Positions 52,281-63,100 of a stretch of 64,000 bases of DNA are shown one piece after another. This DNA comes from Stenotrophomonas indicatrix (lineage in GTDB: Bacteria; Pseudomonadota; Gammaproteobacteria; Xanthomonadales; Xanthomonadaceae). How positions within the stretch are numbered: position 1 is the first letter of the stretch; every line of letters begins with the position of its first letter. The notes beneath the pieces were generated by a model. It did not search any database, was not told where the DNA came from, and saw nothing but the letters and a program-made list of their open reading frames with translations. The stretch lies in the NCBI RefSeq assembly GCF_002750975.1, contig NZ_PEJS01000001.1, forward strand, positions 620,001-684,000, in the 5' to 3' direction. Position numbers and translations under genes: made by a program.

Positions 52281-53162
52281 ATGAAACCCAATTCCAGTAT
52301 CTCGTTCGAAGACCAGGTGGGCCTGGTAACCGGTGCCGCCGGTGGCCTCGGCCTGGCCTACAGCCGCCTGCTGGCCCAGCGTGGCGCGCACGTGGTGATG
52401 CATGACGTGGGCGCCGCGACGGACGGCACGGGTACCGATCCGCAGCGCATCGCCCAAGCGGTGGCAGCACTGCATGCCCAGGGCCTGCCGGTCGAAGCCG
52501 CCAGCGGCCCCATCAACCAGCGCAGTGGCTGCCACGCGCTCGTGCAGGACATCCTGCAGCGGCATGGTCGCCTGGACTTCATCATCCACAACGCCGGCTG
52601 GGTGGCCTACGCCGGTATTGAAGTGGTGGAAGACGATGCGCTGGAGCAGATGCTGTGCCTGGCGGCGAAGACACCGCTGTGGCTGGCACAGGCGGCATGG
52701 CCTGCGATGCGTGCTGCCGGCGGCGGCCGCATCGTGCTGACCACCTCCGATCGCGCGCTGTACCCGCAGTATGCGCAGCGCGGCCTGTGCGGCTACGCGA
52801 TGGCCAAGCTGGCTGCGCAGGGGCTGGTCAATGTGCTGGCCCTGGAAGGTGCCGAGCACGGCATCGTCGTCAACGCGGTGTCGCCGGTGGCCAAGACCCG
52901 CATGTGGGGCATCGACGGGGAACCGGATGAACTGCATCCAGAGGCGGTGGCACCCGGGGTCGCCTTCCTTGCCTCTACGCGGTGCCGTCAGGGTGGCTGG
53001 ACCCTGCGGGCCAGCAACGGCCAGTTCCATGCATTGCGATTGCAGGAAGCCGAACACGTGGCCTATCCGCGCGACCTGCGTGCGGTGGCAGCGGACAGCA
53101 TCGAATCGGTGGCCCTGCAGTGGCCGGTCATTGCACGGCCGAGTGTCGACGCGCGCGGTTGA
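52281..53162 (+). CDS. Short-chain dehydrogenase/reductase
   Basis: A 293-residue SDR with TGAAGGLG (NAD(P)-binding), NAG, a Ser in LTTSDRALYPQ and the YAMAK catalytic motif. The start at 52281 gives MKPNSSISFEDQVGLVTGA. Longer than classical SDRs by about 40 residues at the C terminus. Probably acts on an unknown alcohol or ketone; followed by a LysR regulator. Confidence 0.82.
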   Translation: MKPNSSISFEDQVGLVTGAAGGLGLAYSRLLAQRGAHVVMHDVGAATDGTGTDPQRIAQAVAALHAQGLPVEAASGPINQRSGCHALVQDILQRHGRLDFIIHNAGWVAYAGIEVVEDDALEQMLCLAAKTPLWLAQAAWPAMRAAGGGRIVLTTSDRALYPQYAQRGLCGYAMAKLAAQGLVNVLALEGAEHGIVVNAVSPVAKTRMWGIDGEPDELHPEAVAPGVAFLASTRCRQGGWTLRASNGQFHALRLQEAEHVAYPRDLRAVAADSIESVALQWPVIARPSVDARG

Positions 53163-53201
53163 ACGCGTACCCTAGGCAGGTCTCCCCCTGCCTGCGATGA
53201 A

Positions 53202-54086
53202 ATGATCGATCTGCGCCTGCTCCGCCAGTTCGTGGCGGTGGCCGAAGAACTGCACTTCCATCGCGCTGCTGCACGCCTGCACATGTCGCAGCCACCATTG
53301 ACGGCGGCGATGCGGCGCCTGGAAGACGAGGTGGGTACCGGGCTGATCGTACGCGGCAACCGCACGCTGGGCCTGACCGCAGCGGGGCAGACGCTGCTGG
53401 TGGAGGCGCGTGCAACCCTGCAGCACGCCGAACAGGCGCTGCAGCGCACGCGGGAAGCGGCGGCAGGGCAGACCGGCAGCCTGCGTGTCGGCTACGTCGG
53501 CAGCGCACTCTATGGGCGACTGCCGGCACTGATCCGCCAGTTCCGCCATGCGTTTGCGCAGGTGCAGCTGCATCTGCACGAAGCCACCTCGCGGCAGCAG
53601 CAACAGTGGCTGCGCGAGGGACGCATCGACCTGGGCATCCTGATTCCGCCGATCATTTCCGCAGAGCTGCATCTGCAGGCGTTCGACCATGATCGACTGG
53701 CCATTGCCCTGCCGCGCGCGCATCGGCTGGCCGCACGGCCACGGCTGGATGTCGCCGCGCTGGTGGACGAGCCGTTCGTTTCATGGCCGTCGGCCGAAGG
53801 CATCGGCTTCCACGCGCAGGTGCTGGGCCTGTGTACCGCTGCCGGCTTCACGCCGCGGGTCGTGCAGGAAGCACAGGGCATGCACGCAGTGCTGTCGCTG
53901 GTGGCCGTGGAAGCGGGCGTGGCGATCGTGCCGGCCAGCATGGCCGGGTTCCGTCCCGAAGAAATCGTCTATCGACCACTGGATGGCGGCAACGCTGCGT
54001 TCGAGTTGCAGTTCTGCATGCGCCCGGAATCGCCTGCGCCGGTGCTGCAGAATTTCCTGGCGATGGCAGCGCAACCGGTGTCGTGA
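53202..54086 (+). CDS. LysR-family regulator
   Basis: A 294-residue regulator with the LysR helix-turn-helix (FHRAAARLHMSQPPLTAAMR) at residues about 25-44 and a type 2 periplasmic-binding-like effector domain. On the same strand as the SDR, 39 bases downstream, so possibly co-transcribed. Confidence 0.85.
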   Translation: MIDLRLLRQFVAVAEELHFHRAAARLHMSQPPLTAAMRRLEDEVGTGLIVRGNRTLGLTAAGQTLLVEARATLQHAEQALQRTREAAAGQTGSLRVGYVGSALYGRLPALIRQFRHAFAQVQLHLHEATSRQQQQWLREGRIDLGILIPPIISAELHLQAFDHDRLAIALPRAHRLAARPRLDVAALVDEPFVSWPSAEGIGFHAQVLGLCTAAGFTPRVVQEAQGMHAVLSLVAVEAGVAIVPASMAGFRPEEIVYRPLDGGNAAFELQFCMRPESPAPVLQNFLAMAAQPVS

Positions 54087-54627
54087 TTGCCAGCTGAGCA
54101 TCTGTGCTGCGTGCAGTGGTGCGACGCTGATCGGCGTCGTGCATGCCTGCGGAGTGTGACTCGTCCTGCAGTTCTGCCCTTGGAAATCGCACCTGCGGCA
54201 AGCCTGAGGCGCGGGCGCGGACAACCCCTACATACCGCCTCGGCGACAGCACTCAGCATGCCCCCGTCGGCCATCATCGGCCGGCTGGGATTGGCGTCCC
54301 ATAATCAACTCTGGCACGTGATCGGCAGGCGCACGGATGGCGCCTGCGGATCTCGTGACCTGCTGTCCGTGGTGGGCGATGTGTGGGGATCACAATGATC
54401 CGCCGGTCAGTCCCAGAGTTGTCCTGTACGCCAACCCGCATCGCCCGCCGCCTGTTCGTGGTCAGCCACGAATGCGCTGATGGCGCTTGCCTCGGGGGTG
54501 GCAATGCGCGTCGTGCATGGGGAGCGGCGGCGGGCGGTGCATCTGCGCACCTGCGTAACGTGTGGCCAGCACGCCAGCAATGGGGTGCTGGCTGTGCTGC
54601 TGCGGCGGTCGTTGGCCGTTGCCGTGC
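54087..54627. other. Intergenic region between convergent LysR and TonB genes
   Basis: 540 bases without a convincing gene on either strand. It holds leader RNA copy B (54311-54503) and its upstream block. A 46-codon ORF at 54504-54644 follows the leader but overlaps the TonB stop and has no family. Confidence 0.6.
54311..54503 (+). ncRNA. Structured leader RNA, copy B (possible orphan small RNA)
   Basis: Same order as copy A: hairpin I GCAGGCGC/GCGCCTGC (54325-54347), arm 1 GGTGGGCGATG (54371-54381), hairpin II GGATC-ACAAT-GATCC (54387-54401), block CGCCAACCCGCA (54429-54440, identical to copy A), arm 2 CATCGCCCGCC (54439-54449), hairpin III TTCGTGG/CCACGAA (54455-54472), then GGGGGTGG and ATG at 54504. 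Arm 1 and arm 2 remain fully paired with one compensatory change relative to copy A (G-C to A-T) and two wobble changes. -10-like CATAAT lies at 54299-54304. No sizeable gene follows; it may act alone or be a relic. Confidence 0.6.
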
Positions 54628-56721
54628 TCAGAACCGATAGCTGATGGTGCCGGTGACCACGCGCGGGTAGCCGGCGAAACAATCGCCGAAGGTGCGGCAC
54701 GGCGCGTAGTAACGCTTGTCGGTGAGGTTGGTGATGTTCAAGGCCCAGGTCCAGTTGGTCACCTGCACTTCCACCAGCGCATCGGCCAGGGTGTAGCTGG
54801 GGGTGATGACGCGGCCGCCGTTGCCCAGCGACACCGTGTTGCCGACATGGCGGACACCCAGGCCGAGTTTCATCCGTGCGGCGTCATCCAGCTGGAAGCC
54901 CTTGGACACCCAGGCCGAGGCCAGGTCCTGCGGGGTGTCGTTCAGGCGTTCGCCCACTTCCAGTGCGAAGTTGCTGCGGCTGACTTCGGCTTCATTGCGC
55001 GCGTAAGCCGCAGTGACCGTAAGGTCGTTGGCGAACTGGAACTGGCCCTCCAGCTCCACGCCCTTGGAACGGATCTGGCCGGTCTGGACCACGTTCAGCA
55101 CGTTGTCCGGATCGTTGGTCTGGCGGTTGGTCTCGGTGATGCGGTAGGCGGCCAGGGTCAACAGCATGTTGCGGGCCGGTTGCCACTTGATGCCACCTTC
55201 GGCCTGGCGTCCGCGCATCGGCTTGAAGGCATTGCCGAACAGATCCTGGCCGGACACCGGCAGGAACGATTCGCTGTAGCTCAGGTAAGGCGATACGCCG
55301 CCGCCGACGTCGCCGATCAGTCCGGCACGGTAGGTAGTGGCATCGTCGGTCTGGCTGGGCTGGCCTTCGGTCTTCGAACGAGCATGGTCGCGACGCGCAC
55401 CCAGCACCAGCGACACGCGATCAGCCCAGCGGATCTGGTCCTGCACATACACGCCCAGCTGGGAAGACTCCTGGTCCGGCTGGCGCTCCCAGCCACGTAC
55501 CGTCGGGGCGGTCGATACCGGTGCGTAGACGTCGATGGGCGTGCCGGCAGCATCCAGCCGCCGCAGCTGCTCCTTGTACTGGCTGTAGTCCACGCCGGCC
55601 AGCAGCAGGTGCTGGAAGGCGCCCGTGGCGAAGTCGAACTGCACCGCGTTGTCGGCGCTGATCACCTGGATGTCCGGCTGCGTGCCGTAGGCGGTGCGGT
55701 TGACCACGCGCCGGTCGGCATCGATGAAGGGGTTTTCCGGGTTGCTGTAGCTGTCCACATACAACTGCTGCAGGGTGGTCTTGCCGTCGATGTAGCGCAT
55801 CGCCGAGCGCAGGCTGACCGCATCGTTGAAGCGATGATCGAACAGGGCGGTCAGGCTGTACACGCGCGAATCGATGCGGTCGAAACCGGCATCGCCGATG
55901 AAGGTGGTCGGATCCAGGCGGCGACCGGGCGCTGCGTGCAGGGTGGCGGCCAGCGGCAGGAACTGCTGGCTGGAGCCGGTCTTGTCGTGCTGGTAGCTGG
56001 CCAGCAGGGTCAACGTACTGCGTTCACCGCGCCAGCTGATCGAGGGTGCCAGATACACGCGGTCGTCCTTGAGGACATCGGTCTGCATGTTCGATTCGCG
56101 GACCAGGCCGACCAAACGCCCGGCAATCGTGGCGTCGTCATTCAGCGCACCGCCGATGTCGCCCTGCAGCTGCCGTCGATCGAAGCTGCCCAGCTGCAGG
56201 CCGACGTCACCGCTGGCGGCGCCGAAGGTCGGACGCTTGCTCATCGCGTTGATGATGCCGCCGGTGGCACCCGCTCCGTACAGCACCGATGACGGGCCGC
56301 GCAGCACTTCCACCCGTTCCAGGCCGTATACCTCCGGGCGTGCTAGCGGGCTGAAGCCGTAGCTGCGGCGCAGGCCATCCTGGTACTGCACCGGGTCCAG
56401 GCCGCGTACCGAACTGGCGTCATTGCGGGTGTCCAGGCCCCAGGCGTCAGCGGTGACACCGGCGCTGTAGCGCAGCACTTCCTGCAGGTTGTGTGCGCCG
56501 CGATCGGTGAACAGCTGCTGGGTGACCACGCTGATCGCCTGCGGCGTCTCGGTCAGGGCGGTGTCGGTCTTGGTCGCGGTGCTGGCGCGCTCGGCCACCA
56601 CGGTCACCTTGTCCAGGGTCCGGGCCGCAGTGCCGTCCTGGGCCTGGGCGATGGCCGACGCCAGCAGGGTGGGCAGGAACAGCGTGTACAGCAGCGGGCG
56701 GCGCGACGTCAGGGCGGGCAT
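54628..56721 (-). CDS. TonB-dependent siderophore receptor
   Basis: A 697-residue receptor with signal peptide (LPTLLASAIAQAQ), TonB box region (DKVTVVAE), plug (TPQAISVVTQQLFTDRG, VLRGPSSVLYGAGATGGIIN) and barrel ending YPRVVTGTISYRF. A Fur-like element lies 50 bases upstream. Ferric-siderophore uptake is the likely role; the ligand is unknown. Confidence 0.9.
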   Translation of the reverse strand: MPALTSRRPLLYTLFLPTLLASAIAQAQDGTAARTLDKVTVVAERASTATKTDTALTETPQAISVVTQQLFTDRGAHNLQEVLRYSAGVTADAWGLDTRNDASSVRGLDPVQYQDGLRRSYGFSPLARPEVYGLERVEVLRGPSSVLYGAGATGGIINAMSKRPTFGAASGDVGLQLGSFDRRQLQGDIGGALNDDATIAGRLVGLVRESNMQTDVLKDDRVYLAPSISWRGERSTLTLLASYQHDKTGSSQQFLPLAATLHAAPGRRLDPTTFIGDAGFDRIDSRVYSLTALFDHRFNDAVSLRSAMRYIDGKTTLQQLYVDSYSNPENPFIDADRRVVNRTAYGTQPDIQVISADNAVQFDFATGAFQHLLLAGVDYSQYKEQLRRLDAAGTPIDVYAPVSTAPTVRGWERQPDQESSQLGVYVQDQIRWADRVSLVLGARRDHARSKTEGQPSQTDDATTYRAGLIGDVGGGVSPYLSYSESFLPVSGQDLFGNAFKPMRGRQAEGGIKWQPARNMLLTLAAYRITETNRQTNDPDNVLNVVQTGQIRSKGVELEGQFQFANDLTVTAAYARNEAEVSRSNFALEVGERLNDTPQDLASAWVSKGFQLDDAARMKLGLGVRHVGNTVSLGNGGRVITPSYTLADALVEVQVTNWTWALNITNLTDKRYYAPCRTFGDCFAGYPRVVTGTISYRF

Positions 56722-56773
56722 CGTGGGGAATCCGGGAAGGGCGGTGACGGCGGATTATCCGGATGCCTGCTTC

Positions 56774-56796
56774 CAAATACAAATGATTCCCAAATG
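56774..56796 (-). promoter_or_regulatory. Putative Fur box
   Basis: CAAATACAAATGATTCCCAAATG upstream of the TonB receptor; the core AATGATT-type repeats match a loose Fur consensus. Position 53-75 bases before the ATG suits iron repression. Weak match, so only suggestive. Confidence 0.45.
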
Positions 56797-56819
56797 CACT
56801 TGGCGGTGATGAGCCCGCT

Positions 56820-58205
56820 TCAGGGCAGGCCGTCTGCGGCGCCGCGGATGCTCATCCAGGCGCCGCCGCCGGGCGCGCTGCCGGCGCGGATACGGAAGCC
56901 GTGCAGCCCGGCAATGGCGGCCACGATCGACAGCCCCAGGCCAAAGCCGGGCCCTTGCCCGGCACTGCTGCTGCCGCGGAAGAAGCGCTGGTAGATCAAG
57001 GTGCGGTCCTGCGGCGGGATGCCCGGCCCGTTGTCGATCACATCGATCCGGGGCGCGCCGTGGTCCTCCACCGCGCGCAGCAGGATGCGCCCGTGCGCAG
57101 GCGTGAACTGCAGGGCGTTGGACAGCAGGTTGGCCACCGCTTCGAACAGCAGTTCGCGGTCGCCGCGCAGCATGCCGATCTGCGGCGCCACCTGCAGCTG
57201 CAGATCCTGTTGCTTCTCTTCGGCCAACGGCAGGTAAAACTGGTGCAGCTCCTGCAGCAGGTCGGCGATGTCGACCTCGTCGAAGGCCGAACGGCGCTGG
57301 TGGCTTTCCAGCTCGGACACGCGCAGCAGGGCCGCGAAGCGCGCCATCAGCATGTCGGTCTCCGCCAGCGCCTTGTCCAGCGGGTCCGCATGCGGGTCGT
57401 GTTCGTCCAGGCCCACGCGCATGCGGTAGAGGTGTGCACGCAGGCGCGTGAGCGGTGTGCGCAGGTCATGCGCGATGCTGTCGCACACGCCTTTGACCTC
57501 GGTCATCAGCTGTTCGATGCGTTCCAGCATGGCATTGACGATGCTCGACAGCCGATCGATCTCATCGCGTCGATTGGATACCGGCAGGCGTTGCCCGAGG
57601 TCGCCGGCAATGATGCGGTTGGTGGCCGCTTCGATCTGCTGGATCCGCTTCAATGGGCGCCGGCGCAGCAGATGCCAGCCCACCAGCCCGGGGATGACGG
57701 TCAGTGACACGCCCCACAGCAATGCATCGAGGATGATGCTGTTGACCGCCATCAGCTTGCCGTTCTGGCGCACGAACACCAGTGTCCGGCCATCCCGGGT
57801 CACCACGCCGAGCGCGCTGCCACCGCTCTCGTGGCGGCCATCAACCAGCGTCCAACCCGCTACCTGATGCGAGTTGCCATCCAGCGGCAGTCCTTCGGGG
57901 ATGGCCATCAGCGGGCCCGCCATCGCCACGCCGGCCTTGTCGAACAGCCCGTACGTATACACCTGGTGCAGGTCGAAGCGCTGGCTGTCGCGCAGCGCGT
58001 CATCCAGCGCCGGGCCGTCGAAACTCATGAACAGATGGGCGCGCTGCTGCAGGCCCGATTCGGTCAGATCGTTCAGGTAGTCCGAGATGCGCCAGTACAT
58101 CACGCCCAGCAGCAGGCTGGACCAGGCCACGAACAGTATGCAGTACAGGCCCAGCAGGCGGCTGCTGGATGAGCGCCAATGGTCAGGATCGCGCGTCGAA
58201 GACAT
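56820..58205 (-). CDS. Sensor histidine kinase
   Basis: A 461-residue kinase with two membrane segments (LYCILFVAWSSLLLGVMYW and ILDALLWGVSLTVIPGLVGW), a HAMP linker, the phospho-acceptor His in SIAHDLRTPLTRLRAHL and N/G boxes NLLSNALQF and DNGPGIPP and GFGLGLSI. The start at 58205 has GGA at an acceptable distance; an in-frame GTG at 58217 is the alternative. It overlaps the response regulator's 3' end. Confidence 0.85.
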   Translation of the reverse strand: MSSTRDPDHWRSSSSRLLGLYCILFVAWSSLLLGVMYWRISDYLNDLTESGLQQRAHLFMSFDGPALDDALRDSQRFDLHQVYTYGLFDKAGVAMAGPLMAIPEGLPLDGNSHQVAGWTLVDGRHESGGSALGVVTRDGRTLVFVRQNGKLMAVNSIILDALLWGVSLTVIPGLVGWHLLRRRPLKRIQQIEAATNRIIAGDLGQRLPVSNRRDEIDRLSSIVNAMLERIEQLMTEVKGVCDSIAHDLRTPLTRLRAHLYRMRVGLDEHDPHADPLDKALAETDMLMARFAALLRVSELESHQRRSAFDEVDIADLLQELHQFYLPLAEEKQQDLQLQVAPQIGMLRGDRELLFEAVANLLSNALQFTPAHGRILLRAVEDHGAPRIDVIDNGPGIPPQDRTLIYQRFFRGSSSAGQGPGFGLGLSIVAAIAGLHGFRIRAGSAPGGGAWMSIRGAADGLP

Positions 58206-58866
58206 AGCCGGTTCCACGTACGGTCAAGATCGGTTGCGGCCGGCCGGGTTGTTCGATGCGTTTGCGCACCCGGCCGATATGCACGTCGATCAGGTTGGTG
58301 CCCGGGTCGAAGTGGTAGCCCCAGACTTCCTGGAACAACATGGTGCGGGTGACCACCTGGCCTGCATTGCGGACCAGGAATTCCAACAGCTTGAACTCGG
58401 TCGGCAGCAGGTTGATCTCCTGGCCGCCACGGCGTACCGAGCGGCTCATCAGGTCCAGTTCCAGGTCGCCGGCGCGCAGCACCTTGTCGCTGGCAGCGGC
58501 CTGGCCCTGGCGCCGGATCAGCACTTCCACGCGCGCGGCCATTTCATCGGAGGCGAACGGCTTGGTCAGGTAGTCGTCGCCACCTGCACGCAGGCCACGC
58601 ACGCGTTCATCCACGTCCGACAGCGCACTGATCATCAACACCGGCGTGGCGATGCCTTCATGGCGCAGCGTGGTGACCAGGGCCAGCCCGTCGATGCCGG
58701 GCAGCATGCGGTCCAGAGTAATCACCGCGTAGTCGCCTGAACGTGCCAGCGTCAGGCCACTGCTGCCGTCGCTGGCCAGATCCACCTCGAAGCCGTGGCT
58801 GCGCAGCTCGGTGGCGATTTCCTCCGCGGTGACAAGGTCGTCCTCGATGGTGAGTACGCGCGGCAT
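58183..58866 (-). CDS. OmpR-family response regulator
   Basis: A 227-residue regulator: receiver domain with Asp52 in ITLDRMLPG and Lys in LTKPFAS, and a winged-helix DNA-binding domain (LTVRGTGYVF). Start at 58866 (MPRVLTIEDD). Divergent from the RND pump operon. The palindrome ATGAAA-AATG-TTTCAT in the gap may be its site. Confidence 0.87.
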   Translation of the reverse strand: MPRVLTIEDDLVTAEEIATELRSHGFEVDLASDGSSGLTLARSGDYAVITLDRMLPGIDGLALVTTLRHEGIATPVLMISALSDVDERVRGLRAGGDDYLTKPFASDEMAARVEVLIRRQGQAAASDKVLRAGDLELDLMSRSVRRGGQEINLLPTEFKLLEFLVRNAGQVVTRTMLFQEVWGYHFDPGTNLIDVHIGRVRKRIEQPGRPQPILTVRGTGYVFDARS

Positions 58867-58923
58867 GGGCCACTTTGCAGATTGGGACCTGCGCATCCTC
58901 GCAACCGTAGGCGTGCACTGCAA

Positions 58924-58939
58924 ATGAAAAATGTTTCAT
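58924..58939. promoter_or_regulatory. Palindrome in divergent promoter region of the RND operon
   Basis: ATGAAA-AATG-TTTCAT is a perfect inverted repeat 57 bases upstream of the response regulator start and 79 before the membrane fusion gene. Candidate binding site for the two-component system. Confidence 0.4.
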
Positions 58940-59018
58940 GCGTTTTTCGCTGGATCGCAGCGCGCTGTCTTCTATATTCGGCGCCGAACGCTCCCCCCGC
59001 GCGTGGAACCTGCTGCCG

Positions 59019-60185
59019 ATGACCCTTCCGTACTTCTCCCTGCCTGCCGCGGGCTGGCGCCGGCCGCTGCTGGTGCTTGCCCTGGCTACCCTGCTGGCCG
59101 GCTGCGGCAAGGACGCGCCCAAACCAGGCAAGGCGACGCCGGAAGTGACCGTGCTGACGCTGCAGAACCAGACGCTGGCGCTGCAGCAGGAACTGCCGGG
59201 ACGCACCATTGCCTCGCAGGAATCGGATGTACGCCCGCAGGTGGACGGGGTGCTGGTGCAGCGCCTGTTCGAGCAGGGGCAGCTGGTGAAGGCCGGGCAG
59301 CCCCTGTTCCAGATCGAGCCGGCGCTGTACCAGGCCGCCCTGAACGAGGCGCAGGCCAACCTGAAGACCGCCGAAGCGGCCGCCGTGACCGCTCGCCTGC
59401 GGGCGCAGCGGATGCAGGCGCTGGGCAAGGACCAGCTGGCCGCGCGCCAGGACGTGGACGATGCCATCGCCAGTGGCCAGCAGGCGGCTGCGGCCGTGCA
59501 GGCTGCGCAGGCAGCGCGCGATACCGCCAGTACGCGGCTGGGTTTTGCCACGGTCACCGCACCGATTGCCGGTCGCATCGGGCGTGCGCTGTTCACCCCG
59601 GGGGCGCTGGTGACATCCGCCCAGGCCGATCCGCTGGCGCGGATCCAGCAGGTCGACCCGATGAACGTGGACATCACCCAGTCCAGCAACGAGTACCTGG
59701 CGCTGCGTCGCGCCATTGCCGAGGGGGGCGTGCAGGCCAACAGCGCGCCGGTGCGGCTGCGCCTGTCCGATGGCACCGACTACCCGTTGCCGGGCACGCT
59801 GGAATTTGCCGACATCGATGTGCAGCAGGAGACCGGCAGCATCACTTTGCGCGCGCAGTTCCCCAATCCTGATGGGCAACTGCTGCCGGGCATGTACGTG
59901 CGTGCGCAGGTGGGCCAGGGTACGCAGCAGCAGGCGCTGCTGATACCGCAGTCGGCGGTGGACCGCAGTGCCAAGGGCGAGGCGCAGGCGTGGCTGGTCG
60001 ACAAGGAGGGCAAGGCGCGGCTGCGTACCTTCCGCACCGCCCGCGCGGTCGGCAACCAGTGGCTGGTGCTTGATGGCATCAGCGCTGGCGAGCAGGTGGT
60101 GGTGGCGGGGGCGCAGGGCCTTGCCGACGGCATGCTGGTGCGGATGAAGACGGCGCCCGTGGCTGCGCCGGCCGGAAAGGACTGA
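59019..60185 (+). CDS. RND efflux membrane fusion protein (SmeY-like)
   Basis: A 388-residue periplasmic adaptor. From ATG 59019 it begins with a lipoprotein signal (LALATLLAGCGKD), then coiled-coil and lipoyl domains (QLVKAGQPLFQIEP) and a beta-barrel part. It couples the inner-membrane RND pump to an outer-membrane channel. No outer-membrane gene is present, as in SmeYZ of S. maltophilia, which also has a divergent two-component system; the match is by architecture, not proven. Confidence 0.85.
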   Translation: MTLPYFSLPAAGWRRPLLVLALATLLAGCGKDAPKPGKATPEVTVLTLQNQTLALQQELPGRTIASQESDVRPQVDGVLVQRLFEQGQLVKAGQPLFQIEPALYQAALNEAQANLKTAEAAAVTARLRAQRMQALGKDQLAARQDVDDAIASGQQAAAAVQAAQAARDTASTRLGFATVTAPIAGRIGRALFTPGALVTSAQADPLARIQQVDPMNVDITQSSNEYLALRRAIAEGGVQANSAPVRLRLSDGTDYPLPGTLEFADIDVQQETGSITLRAQFPNPDGQLLPGMYVRAQVGQGTQQQALLIPQSAVDRSAKGEAQAWLVDKEGKARLRTFRTARAVGNQWLVLDGISAGEQVVVAGAQGLADGMLVRMKTAPVAAPAGKD

Positions 60186-60189
60186 GCGC

Positions 60190-63100
60190 ATGCTGCCGCG
60201 CTTCTTCATCCACCGCCCTGTATTCGCCTGGGTACTGGCGATCTGCATCATGGCGTTCGGCACGATTGCGGTGACCCAGCTGCCGGTCGAGCAGTATCCG
60301 GACATCGCACCGCCGCAGGTCAACATCACCGCCAACTACACCGGCGCGTCTGCACAGACGGTGGAAGACAGCGTCACCCAGGTGATCGAACAGCAGATCA
60401 AGGGCATCGACCACCTGCTGTATTTTTCCTCCACCAGTTCGTCTTCGGGACAGGCGCGGATCACGGTCACCTTCGACCAGAGCGCCAACCCCGATATCGC
60501 CCAGGTACAGGTGCAGAACAGCGTCAACCAGGCCATCAACCGCCTGCCGCAGGAAGTGCAGCAGCAGGGCGTGACTGTGGCCAAGTCGCAGGGCGACTCG
60601 CTGATGGTGGTTTCGCTGTACGACACCAGCCGGCGCATGGAGCGGGTGGACGTTTCCGATTTCCTGGTCAGCAACGTGCAGGACCCGATCAGCCGCATTG
60701 CCGGCGTCGGCGAGATCAATGTGTTCGGTTCGGCCTATGCGATGCGGGTGTGGCTGGATCCGCACAAGCTGCGTGCCTACGACCTGATGCCGTCGGATGT
60801 GCGCAGCGCGATCCAGGCACAGAACACCCAGGTCACTGCCGGCGAGCTGGGGGCGTTGCCGTCCAGTGCGACGCAGAGCCTCAATGCCACCGTCACCGCG
60901 CAGTCGCGCCTGCAGACTCCGGAACAGTTCCGCGCGATCATCCTGCGCACGCTGCCCAGCGGCGCGGCGGTGCACCTGGGCGACGTGGCGCGGGTCGAGA
61001 TCGGCGCGGAGAATTACCAGACCAGCAGCTTCCTCAACGGCTATCCGGCTGCGGGTTTCTCGGTGACCCTGGCCTCCGGCGCCAACGCGCTGGCCACTGC
61101 CGATGCAGTACGCGCGGAGCTTGAACGGCTGCGGCCTACGTTCCCGCCCGGGCTGCAGGTGGCCTATCCACGCGACAGCACGCCGTTCGTACGGGTCTCC
61201 ATCGAAGGGGTCATCCACACCCTGATCGAGGCGATCGTACTGGTCGTGGTGGTGATGTTCCTGTTCCTGCAGAACCTGCGCGCCACCCTGATTCCTGCGA
61301 TCACGGTGCCGGTGGTGCTGCTGGGTACCTTCGGCGTCCTCGCGGTGGCCGGTTTCACCATCAACACCCTGACGCTGTTTGCGATGGTGCTGGCCATCGG
61401 CCTGCTGGTCGATGACGCGATCGTGGTGGTGGAGAACGTGGAACGCATCATCCACGAAGAGCATCTGCCGCCACGCGAGGCAACCGAGAAGTCGATGGGC
61501 GAGATCACCGGTGCGCTGATCGGCATCACCGTGGTGCTCGGTGCGGTGTTCCTGCCGATGGCGCTGTTCGGCGGTTCCACCGGCATCATCTACCGGCAGT
61601 TCTCGATCACGATTGCATCGGCCATGGCGTTGTCGGCGCTGGTTGCGCTGACCCTGACACCGGCGCTGTGCGCGACCCTGCTCAAGCCCTCGTCGGCGCA
61701 GAAGCCACCGGGGCGCTTCTTCGCGGCGTTCAACCGTGGCGTCGAACGCAGCCAGTCGACCTACCAGGGCAAGCTCGGTGGCGTGGTGTCACGTCCGCGG
61801 CGCTGGATGGCGTTCTACCTGCTGCTGGTGATCGCCATGATTGCCTTGTACGCGCGCATGCCCACCGGCTTCCTGCCGGTGGAGGACCAGGGCCAGGTGA
61901 CCTTCCAGTTCTCCACGCCTGAAGGCACGCCGATGGCGCGCACCGAGGCGCTGGGCGAGCAGATCAGCCGTTACTTCATGGAGCACGAGAAGCAGAACCT
62001 GGACGTGGTGTTCGTGGTGGTCGGTCGCAACAACGCCGGTACCGGCCAGAATGCGGGGCAGGGCTTCCTGGCACTCAAGCCCTGGGACGAGCGCAAGGGC
62101 GACAACACCGCAGCGGCGATCATCGCGCGCGCCAATGCCTATTTCCGCAAGCTGCCCGATGCCAAGGTCAACGTGCTGGCGCCGCCGGCAGTGCGCGGCC
62201 TGGGGCAGTCCAGCGGTTTCGAGCTGTGGCTGCAGGACACCAGCGCGGCCGGACGCGTGGCGTTGCAGGCCGCGCAGGAGCAGGTGGTGCGCGCGGCCGG
62301 CGAAGACGACGGGCTGACCTCCGTGCGATTGAACGGGCTGGGCGACAAGGCCGAGCTGCGGCTGGACATCGACCACGCCCAGGCCAGCGCGCTGGGCCTG
62401 GCACAGGCCGACATCAATTCCACGCTGTCTGCCGCCTGGGGTGGCAGCTACATCAATGATTTCCTGGATCGCGGCCGGGTCAAGCGTGTCTACATGCAGG
62501 GCGACCAGCCTTACCGCAGCGTGCCCGACGACATCGGCCAGTGGTACGTGCGCGGTGGCAACGGTCAGATGGCCTCGTTCGCCAGCTTTGCCAGCAGCCA
62601 CTGGGCGCGTGGGCCGCAGCTGCAGCAGCGTTTCAACGGCCTGCCGGCGATGCAGATCCAGGGCAGCGCGGCGGAAGGGCGCAGCTCGGGTGAAGCGATG
62701 CAGCGCATGCAGGCGCTGGTGGCCGATCAACCCGGGTTCGATCTGCAATGGAGCGGGCTGTCCTATCAGGAACAACTGGCCAGCAACCAGACGCTGTACC
62801 TTTACGCCGCTTCGATTGCCTTCATCTTCCTGTGCCTGGCCGCGCTCTACGAGAGCTGGACGGTGCCGGTAGCGGTGGTGCTGGTGATTCCGCTGGGCGT
62901 GATCGGTACGGTGCTGGCGACCACGGCTGCGGGCTTCGTCAATGACATCTACTTCCAGGTGGGATTGCTGACCACGATTGGATTGTCGGCAAAGAACGCG
63001 ATCCTGATCGTGGAGTTCGCCGAAGCACGCTACCGCGCCGGCAGTTCAGCGGTGGAAGCGGCACTTCAGGGCGCGCGCCTGCGCCTGCGGCCAATCGTGA

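Noticed and set aside
54504..54644. 46-codon ORF behind leader copy B
   Set aside because: Good ribosome-binding-like sequence, but it overlaps the stop of the TonB gene, is rich in Arg and Leu and has no family. Not enough to call.
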